A stretch of DNA of 64,000 nt, taken from assembly GCA_031367505.1 (NCBI GenBank), contig JANLPY010000380.1, forward strand, positions 1 to 64,000. The letters run 5' to 3'. Below are positions 15,274 to 24,124 of the stretch, in pieces (positions within the stretch are counted from its first letter, which is position 1; each line of letters starts with the position of its first letter). The position numbers and the translations under genes were made by a program. Source of the stretch: JAKFWF01 sp031367505. Lineage in GTDB: Bacteria; Pseudomonadota; Alphaproteobacteria; Rhizobiales; Hyphomicrobiaceae. Below the pieces are notes generated by a model that ran no database searches, was not told the DNA's origin, and saw only the letters and a program-made list of their open reading frames with translations.

Positions 15274-17217
15274 ATGTTGAAAAAGTTGCTGATCGCCAAT
15301 CGCGGCGAGATTGCTTGCCGGATCATCCGCACCGCGCAGGACATGGGCATCGCAACGGTTGCTGTTTACTCCGACGCCGATGCGAAGGCGCTGCATGTGC
15401 GCAGTGCCGACGAAGCGGTGCACATCGGGCCTTCGCCGGCTTTGGAGAGTTACCTCGACATCGATAAAATCATTGCCGCCGCACGCACGACCGGTGCCGA
15501 CGCGATCCATCCGGGTTACGGCTTCCTGTCCGAGAATGCCGACTTTGCGGATGCCGTTGCCAAGGCGGGTATCGCTTTCGCCGGACCGACAGGCGACGCT
15601 ATGCGCGCACTCGGCGGCAAGGCTGCGGCAAAAGAAATCGCCATCAAGGCTGGCGTGCCTGTGGTGCCCGGCTACCAAGGTGCAGCACAAGATTTGAAGA
15701 CGTTGAAAGCCGAAGCCAAGCGCATCGGCTACCCGGTGATGATCAAGGCGGTGGCTGGCGGTGGTGGGCGCGGCATGCGGCGGATCGACGGCGAGGCAGA
15801 CTTCGCGGGGCTGCTTGAAAGTGCGCAACGCGAGGCGCAATCGGCGTTCGGCAATTCCATCATGCTGGTCGAAAAGTTGGTTGTCGCGCCACGCCACATC
15901 GAGGTGCAGGTGTTTGGTGACAGCCACGGCAATGTCGTGCATCTGTTCGAGCGTGATTGCTCGCTGCAGCGGCGCAACCAGAAAGTTATCGAGGAAGCAC
16001 CGGCGCCAGGCATGTCGACGGAGTTGCGTGAGAAAATTTGCAGCGCGGCGGTCAAACTCGCAAAGTCGGTCGGCTATCGCGGTGCCGGCACCGTGGAATT
16101 CCTGGTCGAAGGCGGCCGTCTCACCGGCGATGCCCCCTGGTATTTCATCGAGATGAATACGCGGTTGCAAGTCGAGCATCCGGTCACCGAGGAGATCACC
16201 GGGCTGGATCTCGTCGAGTGGCAGCTGCGCGTCGCGGCCGGACAAAAGTTGCCGCTTAGACAATCTGAAATTCACATGCATGGCCATGCAATCGAAGGGC
16301 GCCTGTGTGCCGAGGATCCGGCGCGGGATTTCATGCCGAGCGTCGGCACGATCGACCTGTTTGCTGCGACCGAACATGAAGGATTGCGGCTCGAAACCGG
16401 CATCGAGACCGGCGCTGAAATCTCACCCCACTACGACTCGATGATCGCCAAGCTGATCGGCACCGGTTCCGATCGGCAAACGGCGATCGACAATTTGATC
16501 ACCGGCCTCGAAGAGCTCGAAGTACTTGGGCCAAAGACGAATGTGGCCTTTCTGCTGCGCCTGCTCGACCACTCGGATGTGGTCGATGCGATCATGGATA
16601 CGGGGTTCATCGCGCGCGAAATCGAGCGGCTGACATGCGTCGATGGACCGGAGTTGAAACGCGGCATTGGTGCGGCGGTCGTTCAATTGCTGGCACACCG
16701 GCGCGCGCAATTCGCTGGCGGCTCGATTGAGGATCCATGGGAGTCCGCTGATGCGTTCCAGCTCGGACCGCCGCGACGTCAGTCAATTTCGGTTCTCGTC
16801 GATGGCGAGCCGAAAAACGCTGCCATCGAATGGGCCGGCGAGGCTGTCGTGATGGTGGAAGGCGACAGCGCGCACCGGCTGGATGAAGATTTATTTTCAA
16901 CTTACGCTGGCGACCGGGCTTATGCGTGGGCCGAGAACGTGCGCTACGCGGTCTCCTGGCCAATCTATGACATTGATTCGATCGCCGATGGATCAAGCCT
17001 CGACACCATTCGCGCGCCGATCAACGGGCGGTTAGCCAAGGTGCTGGTCACCGAGGGACAGGCGGTCACCAAAGGCGATAAGGTCGCCATCGTCGAAGCG
17101 ATGAAGATGGAGCACGTGCTGCACGCCGCCCGCGATGGCACGATTGCCAAGGTCGCTGCCAAGGAGGGCGCGCAACTGACACAGGGGGCGTTCATCGCAT
17201 CACTCGTGGAGGCGTAA
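15274..17217 (+). CDS. Acyl-CoA carboxylase alpha chain (biotin carboxylase plus biotin carrier)
   Basis: From the ATG at 15274 the 647-residue protein opens with the biotin carboxylase hallmark MLKKLLIANRGEIACRIIRT. It continues through the ATP-grasp loop (MIKAVAGGGGRGMRR, about 155-169), the catalytic region FIEMNTRLQVEHPVTEEITG and a C-terminal biotinyl domain with VEAMKMEH carrying the modified Lys. The layout is that of 3-methylcrotonyl-, propionyl- or geranyl-CoA carboxylase alpha subunits rather than stand-alone AccC. No beta (carboxyltransferase) subunit is adjacent, so the acyl-CoA substrate is unassigned. Confidence 0.92.
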   Translation: MLKKLLIANRGEIACRIIRTAQDMGIATVAVYSDADAKALHVRSADEAVHIGPSPALESYLDIDKIIAAARTTGADAIHPGYGFLSENADFADAVAKAGIAFAGPTGDAMRALGGKAAAKEIAIKAGVPVVPGYQGAAQDLKTLKAEAKRIGYPVMIKAVAGGGGRGMRRIDGEADFAGLLESAQREAQSAFGNSIMLVEKLVVAPRHIEVQVFGDSHGNVVHLFERDCSLQRRNQKVIEEAPAPGMSTELREKICSAAVKLAKSVGYRGAGTVEFLVEGGRLTGDAPWYFIEMNTRLQVEHPVTEEITGLDLVEWQLRVAAGQKLPLRQSEIHMHGHAIEGRLCAEDPARDFMPSVGTIDLFAATEHEGLRLETGIETGAEISPHYDSMIAKLIGTGSDRQTAIDNLITGLEELEVLGPKTNVAFLLRLLDHSDVVDAIMDTGFIAREIERLTCVDGPELKRGIGAAVVQLLAHRRAQFAGGSIEDPWESADAFQLGPPRRQSISVLVDGEPKNAAIEWAGEAVVMVEGDSAHRLDEDLFSTYAGDRAYAWAENVRYAVSWPIYDIDSIADGSSLDTIRAPINGRLAKVLVTEGQAVTKGDKVAIVEAMKMEHVLHAARDGTIAKVAAKEGAQLTQGAFIASLVEA

Positions 17218-17221
17218 AGCG

Positions 17222-18109
17222 GTGTCGAGTTCCAGCATTCCGGCAATCGAACTTCCAGTCGGGGCAACGCGTGGCTGGCGCGTCGGCGCGCTGGTGGCGC
17301 CGGCCACGGTGTTCGTTGCGATCGGATTGCTGATGCCGGTTGCGATCCTGTTCCGCTACAGCCTGAACGCATTCGTGCCGGGCAAGTTCATGGTCGAAGC
17401 GCTGACCCTCGACAGCTACGTGCGCTTTTTCACCGATCCGTTTTATCTGAATATTTTGTGGCGCACGCTGCGGGTCGCTTTCACCACAACCTTGATCTGT
17501 CTCATCATGGGGTTTCCGCTCGCCTACGTTTTGGCGCGCATGCAATCGAGCTGGAAGAACGTTGGTGTGATGCTGGTTGTGCTGCCGCTGTTCGTTGGCA
17601 ATGCGGTGCGGGCGGCCGGATGGATGGTGGCATTCGGTTCCAAGGGTTTTATCAACGCCGGCCTGATGGGGGCCGGTATCATCTCGACGCCGATCGAAAT
17701 CATGTACACGGAGACCGCCGTGATCATCGGCATTGCGGCGGTGAATTTGCCGTTCATGGTGCTGACGCTCAGCAGTGTGATCGAGGGCATCGATCGCGCG
17801 GTGGAGGAAGCGGCGTTCAGCTTGGGCGCCAACCCGTGGGCGATGTTCCGTCGCGTTTTGGTACCGCTCGCGATGCCAGGAATTCTGGCGGGTACCATCC
17901 TGACTTTTATCCTGGCCATGAATGCCTACGCCACACCGGTGCTGCTTGGCGGCCCGAAATTCCAGACCATGGGACCGCTCGTCTACAATCAGTTCGCGCA
18001 GCAGAACAACTGGCCGTTTGGCGCGGCTATTTCATTCGTCCTGATGGCGGCCACGCTGATCCTGACTGCCACCGCGAATATCCTCATTCAACTGAGGTAT
18101 CGCCGCTAA
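17222..18109 (+). CDS. ABC transporter permease, PotB-like (polyamine/iron type)
   Basis: The 295-residue inner-membrane permease starts at GTG with GGAGG 9 nt upstream. It has about six hydrophobic segments and the binding-protein-dependent transport signature EEAAFSLGANPWAMFRRVLV at about 197-216, which contacts the ATPase. It most resembles PotB of spermidine/putrescine-type importers. The second permease, ATPase and binding protein normally next to it are missing here. Only 4 bp separate it from the carboxylase gene. Either partners are elsewhere or the gene is an isolated remnant. Confidence 0.85.
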   Translation: MSSSSIPAIELPVGATRGWRVGALVAPATVFVAIGLLMPVAILFRYSLNAFVPGKFMVEALTLDSYVRFFTDPFYLNILWRTLRVAFTTTLICLIMGFPLAYVLARMQSSWKNVGVMLVVLPLFVGNAVRAAGWMVAFGSKGFINAGLMGAGIISTPIEIMYTETAVIIGIAAVNLPFMVLTLSSVIEGIDRAVEEAAFSLGANPWAMFRRVLVPLAMPGILAGTILTFILAMNAYATPVLLGGPKFQTMGPLVYNQFAQQNNWPFGAAISFVLMAATLILTATANILIQLRYRR

Positions 18110-18281
18110 CCAGAGTAGAGCCGGTATCGTTCACCATACTACCAGATACGCGCGCATGGCATGGGCAAGGCACTTGTCTGTCCACCGATCCGATGGGAGC
18201 ATTCCCGCGGCGCCATTTCGAACTGCGCGCCCCACAATGGTCTGACGTAATGTCGTCGCGGAATGAAATTGGAGGATGCAG

Positions 18282-19583
18282 ATGAAGTTCAGATTTATGG
18301 CACTGCCGGCGATTGTCGCGCTCGCCTTGTCGATGTCATTGACGGCCGATGCGCGTTCGCCTGCGATCAACCCACTGACTAAGGGGACGGCCGAGCAAGT
18401 GGGCATGTCGTCCGCCCGCCTCGCGAAGATCAAGCAGGCGTTGAACAAGGAAATTGCTGACAAGAAGCTGCCGGGCGCCGTGGTCATGGTCGCGCGGCGC
18501 GGCAAGATTGTTTATCAAAATACGTTCGGTGTGCAAACGCCGGAGCGCAGCGATAAGCCGATGCCGGTCGATGCGATCTTTCGCATCTATTCGATGACCA
18601 AGCCGCTGATGTCGGTCGGCCTGATGACATTGGTCGAAGACGGCCGCGTCCAGTTGACAGACCCGGTGTCGAAGTTTCTACCAGCCTTCAAGGATATGAA
18701 AGTCGCGACCGCCACCGGCGAAGTTGCAACCGATCGGCAAATGACGATCCAGGATCTGATGCGGCATACAGCCGGTTTGCCGTACGGCGAGATCACCAAG
18801 AACGAGAAGGTGAAGGAGGCACTGACCCAGGCTGGGATCGTCAAGAAGGGTACCGAATACGATAGCCGCGACATGACGGGCGCTGAGCAGGTCGAGCGAT
18901 TGGCCAAGGTGCCGCTGATCCACCAACCGGGCACCACATGGGAATACAGTTTGGCGGTCGACGTGCAAGGCCGCGTGATCGAGGCGGTGACCGGCAAGCG
19001 CGCCGGCGATTATCTCGCCGAGCGCATTTTCCAGCCGCTCAAGATGGTCGATACCGGGTTCTGGGTGCCGGCGACCAAGATCGGCCGGCTCGCCAATGGT
19101 TTTGCCAAAGATCCGGCCAGCGGCAATAGCTATCCACTGATTGACGTCAGCAAGCAGCCGGGCAACGACTCGGGCGGCGCCGGCGGCGTCTCGACAGCCA
19201 GCGACTACCTGCGTTTCGCTCAAATGCTGCTCAACGGTGGCGTGCTTGACGGCGCGCGCATCGTTGCGCCATCGACGATACGGCTCATGGCATCGGATCA
19301 TCTCGCCGGTGTTGCGAGCAACCCCCAGATGCCGGGCGAACTCTTGCTTGGTTCCAAGGGATACACGTTCGGACTAGGCTTCGCGGTTCGCATGGCCGAT
19401 GGGCTTGCGGGCGTGCCGGGGTCGGCGGGCGACTACATGTGGGCTGGTTACGCTGGCACCTACTTCTGGGTCGACCCGGCGGAAGAGATCGTCGCCGTTT
19501 ACATGACGCAGGCGCCAAGCCCGATCCGCGCTTCCTATCGTCGGCTGATCAAGCAACTCGTTTATCAGGCGATCGTTCAGTGA
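18282..19583 (+). CDS. Serine hydrolase, beta-lactamase class C/penicillin-binding-like
   Basis: Of two nearby ATGs the one at 18282 has GGAGG at ideal spacing. The 433-residue protein has a signal peptide (residues 1-24) and the class C fold: SMTK with the nucleophilic Ser and Lys at about 105, LMRHTAGLPYG, PGTTWEYSLAVDVQGRVIEA (Tyr of the YxN-like motif, here YSL) and SGGAGGVSTASDYLRFAQML. It lacks a clear KTG near the C-terminus, so esterase or peptidase activity is as likely as beta-lactamase activity. It should be periplasmic. Confidence 0.87.
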   Translation: MKFRFMALPAIVALALSMSLTADARSPAINPLTKGTAEQVGMSSARLAKIKQALNKEIADKKLPGAVVMVARRGKIVYQNTFGVQTPERSDKPMPVDAIFRIYSMTKPLMSVGLMTLVEDGRVQLTDPVSKFLPAFKDMKVATATGEVATDRQMTIQDLMRHTAGLPYGEITKNEKVKEALTQAGIVKKGTEYDSRDMTGAEQVERLAKVPLIHQPGTTWEYSLAVDVQGRVIEAVTGKRAGDYLAERIFQPLKMVDTGFWVPATKIGRLANGFAKDPASGNSYPLIDVSKQPGNDSGGAGGVSTASDYLRFAQMLLNGGVLDGARIVAPSTIRLMASDHLAGVASNPQMPGELLLGSKGYTFGLGFAVRMADGLAGVPGSAGDYMWAGYAGTYFWVDPAEEIVAVYMTQAPSPIRASYRRLIKQLVYQAIVQ

Positions 19584-19603
19584 TGATGCGGGCTAAGTTG
19601 AGA

Positions 19604-19629
19604 AGAGGCGGCAACCGTGTGCCGCCTCT
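19604..19629. terminator. Hairpin between convergent genes, likely bidirectional terminator
   Basis: AGAGGCGGCA-ACCGTG-TGCCGCCTCT is a perfect 10-bp stem with a 6-nt loop, in the 53-bp gap between two convergent genes. No T-tract follows on either strand, so intrinsic termination strength is uncertain. Confidence 0.5.
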
Positions 19630-19636
19630 GATCGGT

Positions 19637-20149
19637 TCAGCGCTTCACATCGACCGTGAACGTGATGGCTGCCTTTTTCTTTTCGTTGCCCGCGCGCACG
19701 ATCGCCGATCGACAACGGTATGACTGCGTAAAGCCGATCACTTGGCAATTGCGCGTATTCACTTTGAAATCGAGGTCGCGCTTATTGTCGAGCCGGTTGA
19801 TGTCAACCAACTCGTTCTTTGTGACGTCCTTTTCCAGGATCTCCACTTTGACGTCGTGAGTGCCGGCGGCAACGTTTTTCTTGATCACCCAGTTCGGGCG
19901 GATGTCATCTTGGTTCTTGATGACTTCGGTGGTGGATCGCTCGCCGGCGATGGTTACGCGGGCCATCATGTCGGCCTTGCTCAAGGCATCGAATTTGTCG
20001 AGCGCTTGTACGCGCGTGATCGTGACGATGATTTCTTCAGCCCGCACCTGAGATGGGGCCAATAAAGAAATTACCAACGGCATGGCCAGGATTGCCGCAG
20101 TCTTCGCGCGGCTCCAACGATGAAGATCAACAGCTAGATAATCTGTCAT
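19637..20149 (-). CDS. Secreted protein with a C2-like beta-sandwich domain
   Basis: I chose the ATG at 20149 because AGGAG lies 6 nt upstream and a signal peptide follows (TAAILAMPLVISLLAPSQVRA, cleavage about residue 40). The 170-residue product has a pattern that resembles secreted C2-domain-like proteins: VTITRVQALDKFDALSKADMM, ARVTIAGERSTTEVI, DDIRPNWVIKK and VEILEKDVTKNELVDIN. Acidic loops could bind calcium. Two Cys in the C-terminal part may form a disulfide. This assignment rests on motif resemblance only. It lies downstream of the caspase-like gene on the same strand, 217 bp away. Confidence 0.65.
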   Translation of the reverse strand: MTDYLAVDLHRWSRAKTAAILAMPLVISLLAPSQVRAEEIIVTITRVQALDKFDALSKADMMARVTIAGERSTTEVIKNQDDIRPNWVIKKNVAAGTHDVKVEILEKDVTKNELVDINRLDNKRDLDFKVNTRNCQVIGFTQSYRCRSAIVRAGNEKKKAAITFTVDVKR

Positions 20150-20366
20150 ATTCAACTCCTCAAAACAGACATTACGCCGGTTCACCTCACTGGCGCGGGA
20201 TGACGCTGTGATCCACACCCGTGCGGGCGCGCCCTTCGCGTCCAACGCCGATCCTACGATTACCCGGTGGCGCGTGGGAATTGATAGTATGACGTCCAAC
20301 AGTCGTCGGGTTCCAGATGTGGCGTCCGGGCCGCACCAGGAGCGGGCATAATGCTCAAAGCGAGAA

Positions 20367-21506
20367 TTATTTCTTTATTGCCACTTCCTGTTGGACACGC
20401 TCGATTTGCTCCGCGAGTTCGCGTTGATCCTGACCACGCCGGCTCATCTGTCGCTGGATGCTGAACAGCTCCTGCGTCAGCGCTAAGCGTCGATCCTGGT
20501 TATTCTCACGCGATTGGTCACGCTGGATCTGGAACATGCGATCTCGATCGCGCTTGGTCTCGTCTTCGAGCTGGCGATGGCGTTGCTTCAGCTGCGCCAG
20601 GACGGCGCTGGTTGCGATATTGGCCGCTTCCGATTTCTGCTTCAGCTCATCCTCGAGCTTACGCAAACGCTCCTTGACTGCGTCACTGGTCACGTCTGTT
20701 CCCAGTGGCGGTTTCTGCATTGTCTGCGGTGCGCGTGCGAGGCTGAAGTAGAATTCCGCCGTCAATGCCGAATGGTCCCAAGGCACCTGGCGCCCGGCGG
20801 TGGCATCGAGCACATCCTTGCGGACGTTGATCATTACCGTCGTCAGGTTTTGGCCGGGCTCCTTTACTCGTTTGACCAGCGCCGAAGTGAAAGGAGAGTT
20901 GCGGCCGGTGCCATCGAGCGCGACATTGCCCGGTTGGGTCGAATATACGATGAAGGTGCCGACGCCCGTTTGCACCTGCGCAAGGCCGCGTCCGACGCTC
21001 GCCGATCTCGTTCCCATCGATCGTGCCAGATTGCGCGAGAACGGATTGTCACGGCAGGCGTCCAAGATCACAAGGTTGGTTTTGCCCTCGCGGTCAATTT
21101 CCATTTGCTTGAGGATGAAATCCAAGCGCACGGACTCGAAGTCCAAGTCGCGCTCGCGGTCGAGTTTTGCATCGGTCGGGAGGAGATAGTTTTGCCCGGC
21201 CACCTGCAAGCCGTGACCGGCATAAAACAGGAGACCGGTATCGGCGCCCTCCAACTGTTTGGCAAATTCGCGGACCCGGGCGTCGAACCCGCGCTTATCG
21301 AGATCGACACCGAGGATCACTTCGAAGCCAAGCGCGGTAAGCTCGGCTGCAACGTCGGTGGCATCGTTGGCCGGATTGGCGAGCGCGCCAGCGCTTTGAT
21401 AACTGGCGTTTCCGATCACGAGCGCCACGCGCTTGTCCGCAAAAGCTGGCGTCAGAGCCAACAGAAAAACGCCAAGGGCAGCTAACCAGATACGCACACG
21501 CGACAT
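20367..21506 (-). CDS. Caspase-family (peptidase C14, p20-like) protein with coiled-coil tail
   Basis: The ATG at 21506 is preceded by AGGAG and opens a signal peptide (IWLAALGVFLLALTPAFA). The 379-residue protein carries a caspase/metacaspase domain at about 25-265: KRVALVIGNASYQ, ALANPANDATDVAAELTALG, the catalytic His98 in LLFYAGHGLQ and Cys151 in LVILDACRDNPF. The remainder (about 290-379) is charged, Gln/Arg-rich and heptad-like, predicted coiled coil. Such bacterial proteins are Arg/Lys-directed proteases or pseudoenzymes; here both catalytic residues are present. It is last in a tight leftward run after the peptide importer and the GhrA-like gene (13 bp gap). Confidence 0.88.
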   Translation of the reverse strand: MSRVRIWLAALGVFLLALTPAFADKRVALVIGNASYQSAGALANPANDATDVAAELTALGFEVILGVDLDKRGFDARVREFAKQLEGADTGLLFYAGHGLQVAGQNYLLPTDAKLDRERDLDFESVRLDFILKQMEIDREGKTNLVILDACRDNPFSRNLARSMGTRSASVGRGLAQVQTGVGTFIVYSTQPGNVALDGTGRNSPFTSALVKRVKEPGQNLTTVMINVRKDVLDATAGRQVPWDHSALTAEFYFSLARAPQTMQKPPLGTDVTSDAVKERLRKLEDELKQKSEAANIATSAVLAQLKQRHRQLEDETKRDRDRMFQIQRDQSRENNQDRRLALTQELFSIQRQMSRRGQDQRELAEQIERVQQEVAIKK

Positions 21507-21519
21507 CGCCGTTCTCCTG

Positions 21520-22458
21520 TCAATACCCGCGCTCGCGGTTGACCAGATTGGGTAGCGGCTCACCGCGCTTCAAGCGGGCAACTTGTTCGACCAGGTAACG
21601 AGCAATGGCGCGCGGATCGCTCTCAGCCGCAATGTGCGGGGTGAGCAAAATGCGCGGATGTGCCCACACCGGACTGGTGGCGGGTAACGGTTCGGTCGAG
21701 AACACGTCGAGCGAGGCTGCGTACAGCGTGCCCGCATCCAGGCTCGCGATGATATCGTCTTCGATTTGAAGACCGCCACGACCGGCATTGATCAACACCG
21801 GACCCGGCAGCACTTTCGGGCGGTGTAGTTTGGCCAGCAGATTTGACGTGATGATGCCGCGCGTGTCGGGGGTGAGTGGCAGCAGCACGACGAGAATATC
21901 GGTCGCGCCGAGGAACGCGTCGAGCCCGTTCGCCCCGGCAAAACACGTCACGCCTTGAAGATCGCGCTTCGATCGTGTCCAGCCATTGAGCTTATAGCCG
22001 AGCGGCGCCAACGCTTTTGCACAGGCTTGGCCCAGTACACCTAGGCCCATGATGCCGACGGTGAGCTCGTGCGCGGCAGGCTCGGGAAGGTATTCCCACT
22101 TGGCGTCGCGTTGTTGTTCGCGCAGCTCGATCATGCGGCGGTGATGATAAAGCACGTTGGCCGCGACGAACGACACCATCCGGCCAGTCAAATCTGCGTC
22201 GACAAATCGAACGACCGGCACATTCGGCAACGCAGGGTCCTTCAGCAGGTGATCGACACCGGCGCCGACCGAAACGATCAGCTGGAGGTTTGGCAGCTTC
22301 GCGAGTTCGCCGGCCGGCGGTCCCCAAGCGAGCGCGTGACGGATATCTCCTGGATTTCCAGTATCCGGCCAGATGCGGAAGTCGAACTTGGGATCAAGCG
22401 CGCGGATGCCATCGGCAAAACTGTTGCCGCGGGTTGCGCCGATAATGAGTGTCGTCAT
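21520..22458 (-). CDS. D-2-hydroxyacid dehydrogenase, glyoxylate/hydroxypyruvate reductase A-like
   Basis: The 312-residue protein has the NAD(P)-binding fingerprint GIMGLGVLGQACAKALAPLG (about 135-154) and the family catalytic Arg in LINAGRGG. A Glu follows near FSTEPLP, and a His in LTPHIAAESDPRAIARY. This pattern is typical of GhrA-like reductases that convert glyoxylate and hydroxypyruvate to glycolate and glycerate. It lies 15 bp after the yejF-like gene and 13 bp before the caspase-like gene on the same strand, so it is probably in one operon with them. Confidence 0.88.
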   Translation of the reverse strand: MTTLIIGATRGNSFADGIRALDPKFDFRIWPDTGNPGDIRHALAWGPPAGELAKLPNLQLIVSVGAGVDHLLKDPALPNVPVVRFVDADLTGRMVSFVAANVLYHHRRMIELREQQRDAKWEYLPEPAAHELTVGIMGLGVLGQACAKALAPLGYKLNGWTRSKRDLQGVTCFAGANGLDAFLGATDILVVLLPLTPDTRGIITSNLLAKLHRPKVLPGPVLINAGRGGLQIEDDIIASLDAGTLYAASLDVFSTEPLPATSPVWAHPRILLTPHIAAESDPRAIARYLVEQVARLKRGEPLPNLVNRERGY

Positions 22459-22473
22459 GAGGTTTCGTCCTAC

Positions 22474-24117
22474 TCAACTTGCAACCGCCGCGCGGTGACT
22501 GACTTTGAGGTCGAATGCCGCCGCCAGCAAGGCCTTCGTATAATCCGATTTCGGCGTATCGAAGATCGTCTGGGCCGCGCCCTCTTCGACGACCCGGCCG
22601 TTACGCAGCACGATCACATAATTGCACAGCGCACGCACGACCCGCAGATCGTGGCTGATGAATAGGTAGCTCAAGTCGCGTTTGACTTGCAGTCCGCGTA
22701 GCAGATCGACGATCTGTGCCTGCACGCTCATGTCCAAGGCGCTGGTCGGCTCGTCGAGCATGATGAATTTCGGCTCGAGCACCATCGCCCTGGCAACTGC
22801 GATACGCTGGCGCTGACCGCCGGAAAACTCGTGCGGATAGCGATCTTGAGTTTCTGGATCGAGACCGACTTCTTTCAACGCCTGGCTCACGCGTGCACGA
22901 CGCTGCTGCTCGTTGAGCGACTTGTCCTGGATCAGCAATCCTTCTTCGATGATTTGGCTGACCGACAAGCGTGGCGACAAAGATCCGAACGGATCTTGAA
23001 ATACGATCTGCATTTCACGCCGCAACGGTCGCATCTTGTTGGTGTCGTAAGCATCGATTCGATTGCCGAGATAAAGGATCGGGCCGTTCGAAGAGATCAG
23101 CCGCAGGATCGCCAACCCCAACGTCGTTTTGCCCGAACCACTTTCGCCGACGACGCCGACGGTTTGCCCGGCACGAAGTTTCAGCGAGACGCCATCGACC
23201 GCCTTCACGTGATCGACGGTCTTGCGCAGAAACCCCTTCTTGATTGGAAACCAAACCTTCAAGTCCTGGGTCTCGACGACGATCGGCGCGCGGTCGTCGG
23301 GCTGTGGTGGGCGGCCCTTGGGTTCGGCGGCAACAAGGTGCTGCGTGTAGGGATGTTTAGGTTTGGTGAAAACCTGCTCGGCGGCCCCCTCCTCGACGAT
23401 CTCACCAGACTTCATCACATAGACGCGTTGCGCCATTTTCCGGACGATGCCGAGATCGTGAGTGATCAACAGCATGGCCATGCCCATCTCCGACTGCAAT
23501 TTTTTCAGCAGCTCGAGGATTTGCGCCTGGATCGTCACATCGAGCGCGGTCGTCGGTTCATCGGCAATGAGCAGGTCGGGCTCGTTGGCGAGTGCCATCG
23601 CGATCATCACACGCTGCCGTTGCCCGCCGGACAACTGATGCGGATAGGCTGCCAGCCGCTTTTCCGGCTCGCGAATGCCAACTTTTTGCAATAGATCAAT
23701 CGTCAACGCCCGGGCGTTCGCACCATCGATGCCGCGATGGATCTGTATGATCTCGGATACTTGCTGCTCGATCGTATGCAGCGGATTGAGCGACGTCATC
23801 GGTTCCTGGAAGATGATCGAAATTCGCTTGCCGCGGATCGCACGCATCTCGTCTTCGGAAGCGTTCAGGAGATTGCGCCCTTCGAAATAGATCTCGCCCG
23901 ACGGATGCGAAGCGGCTGGATAATTCAACAACCGCAAAATCGACAATGCCGAAACGGTCTTGCCCGATCCGGATTCGCCAACCAGCGCCACCGTCTCACC
24001 CGGGGCGATGGTGAACGATACGTTTTTCACAGCGATGCTGGTCGTTTGCCCAGCCCGGAACGCGACCGAAAGATTGCGCACCTGGACCAGGACTTCGGAA
24101 GATGTGGCGAGGGTCAT
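22474..24117 (-). CDS. Peptide ABC transporter ATPase with two nucleotide-binding domains (YejF-like)
   Basis: From the ATG at 24117 the 547-residue cytoplasmic protein contains two complete ABC domains. Each has a Walker A GESGSGKT, a Q-loop (IIFQEPMTSLNP and IVFQDPFGSLSP), a signature (LSGGQRQRV, FSGGQRQRI) and Walker B (LLIADEPT, IMLDEPT). This duplicated layout is that of YejF of the YejABEF importer, which takes up microcin C-like peptides and helps resist antimicrobial peptides. It is 7 bp downstream of the yejE-like gene and probably powers that permease pair. Confidence 0.92.
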   Translation of the reverse strand: MTLATSSEVLVQVRNLSVAFRAGQTTSIAVKNVSFTIAPGETVALVGESGSGKTVSALSILRLLNYPAASHPSGEIYFEGRNLLNASEDEMRAIRGKRISIIFQEPMTSLNPLHTIEQQVSEIIQIHRGIDGANARALTIDLLQKVGIREPEKRLAAYPHQLSGGQRQRVMIAMALANEPDLLIADEPTTALDVTIQAQILELLKKLQSEMGMAMLLITHDLGIVRKMAQRVYVMKSGEIVEEGAAEQVFTKPKHPYTQHLVAAEPKGRPPQPDDRAPIVVETQDLKVWFPIKKGFLRKTVDHVKAVDGVSLKLRAGQTVGVVGESGSGKTTLGLAILRLISSNGPILYLGNRIDAYDTNKMRPLRREMQIVFQDPFGSLSPRLSVSQIIEEGLLIQDKSLNEQQRRARVSQALKEVGLDPETQDRYPHEFSGGQRQRIAVARAMVLEPKFIMLDEPTSALDMSVQAQIVDLLRGLQVKRDLSYLFISHDLRVVRALCNYVIVLRNGRVVEEGAAQTIFDTPKSDYTKALLAAAFDLKVSHRAAVAS

Positions 24118-24124
24118 TTCACAC

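Noticed and set aside
20150..20366. Possible small gene between the C2-like and caspase-like genes
   Set aside because: No frame with a ribosome-binding site or recognisable composition was found in these 217 bp.
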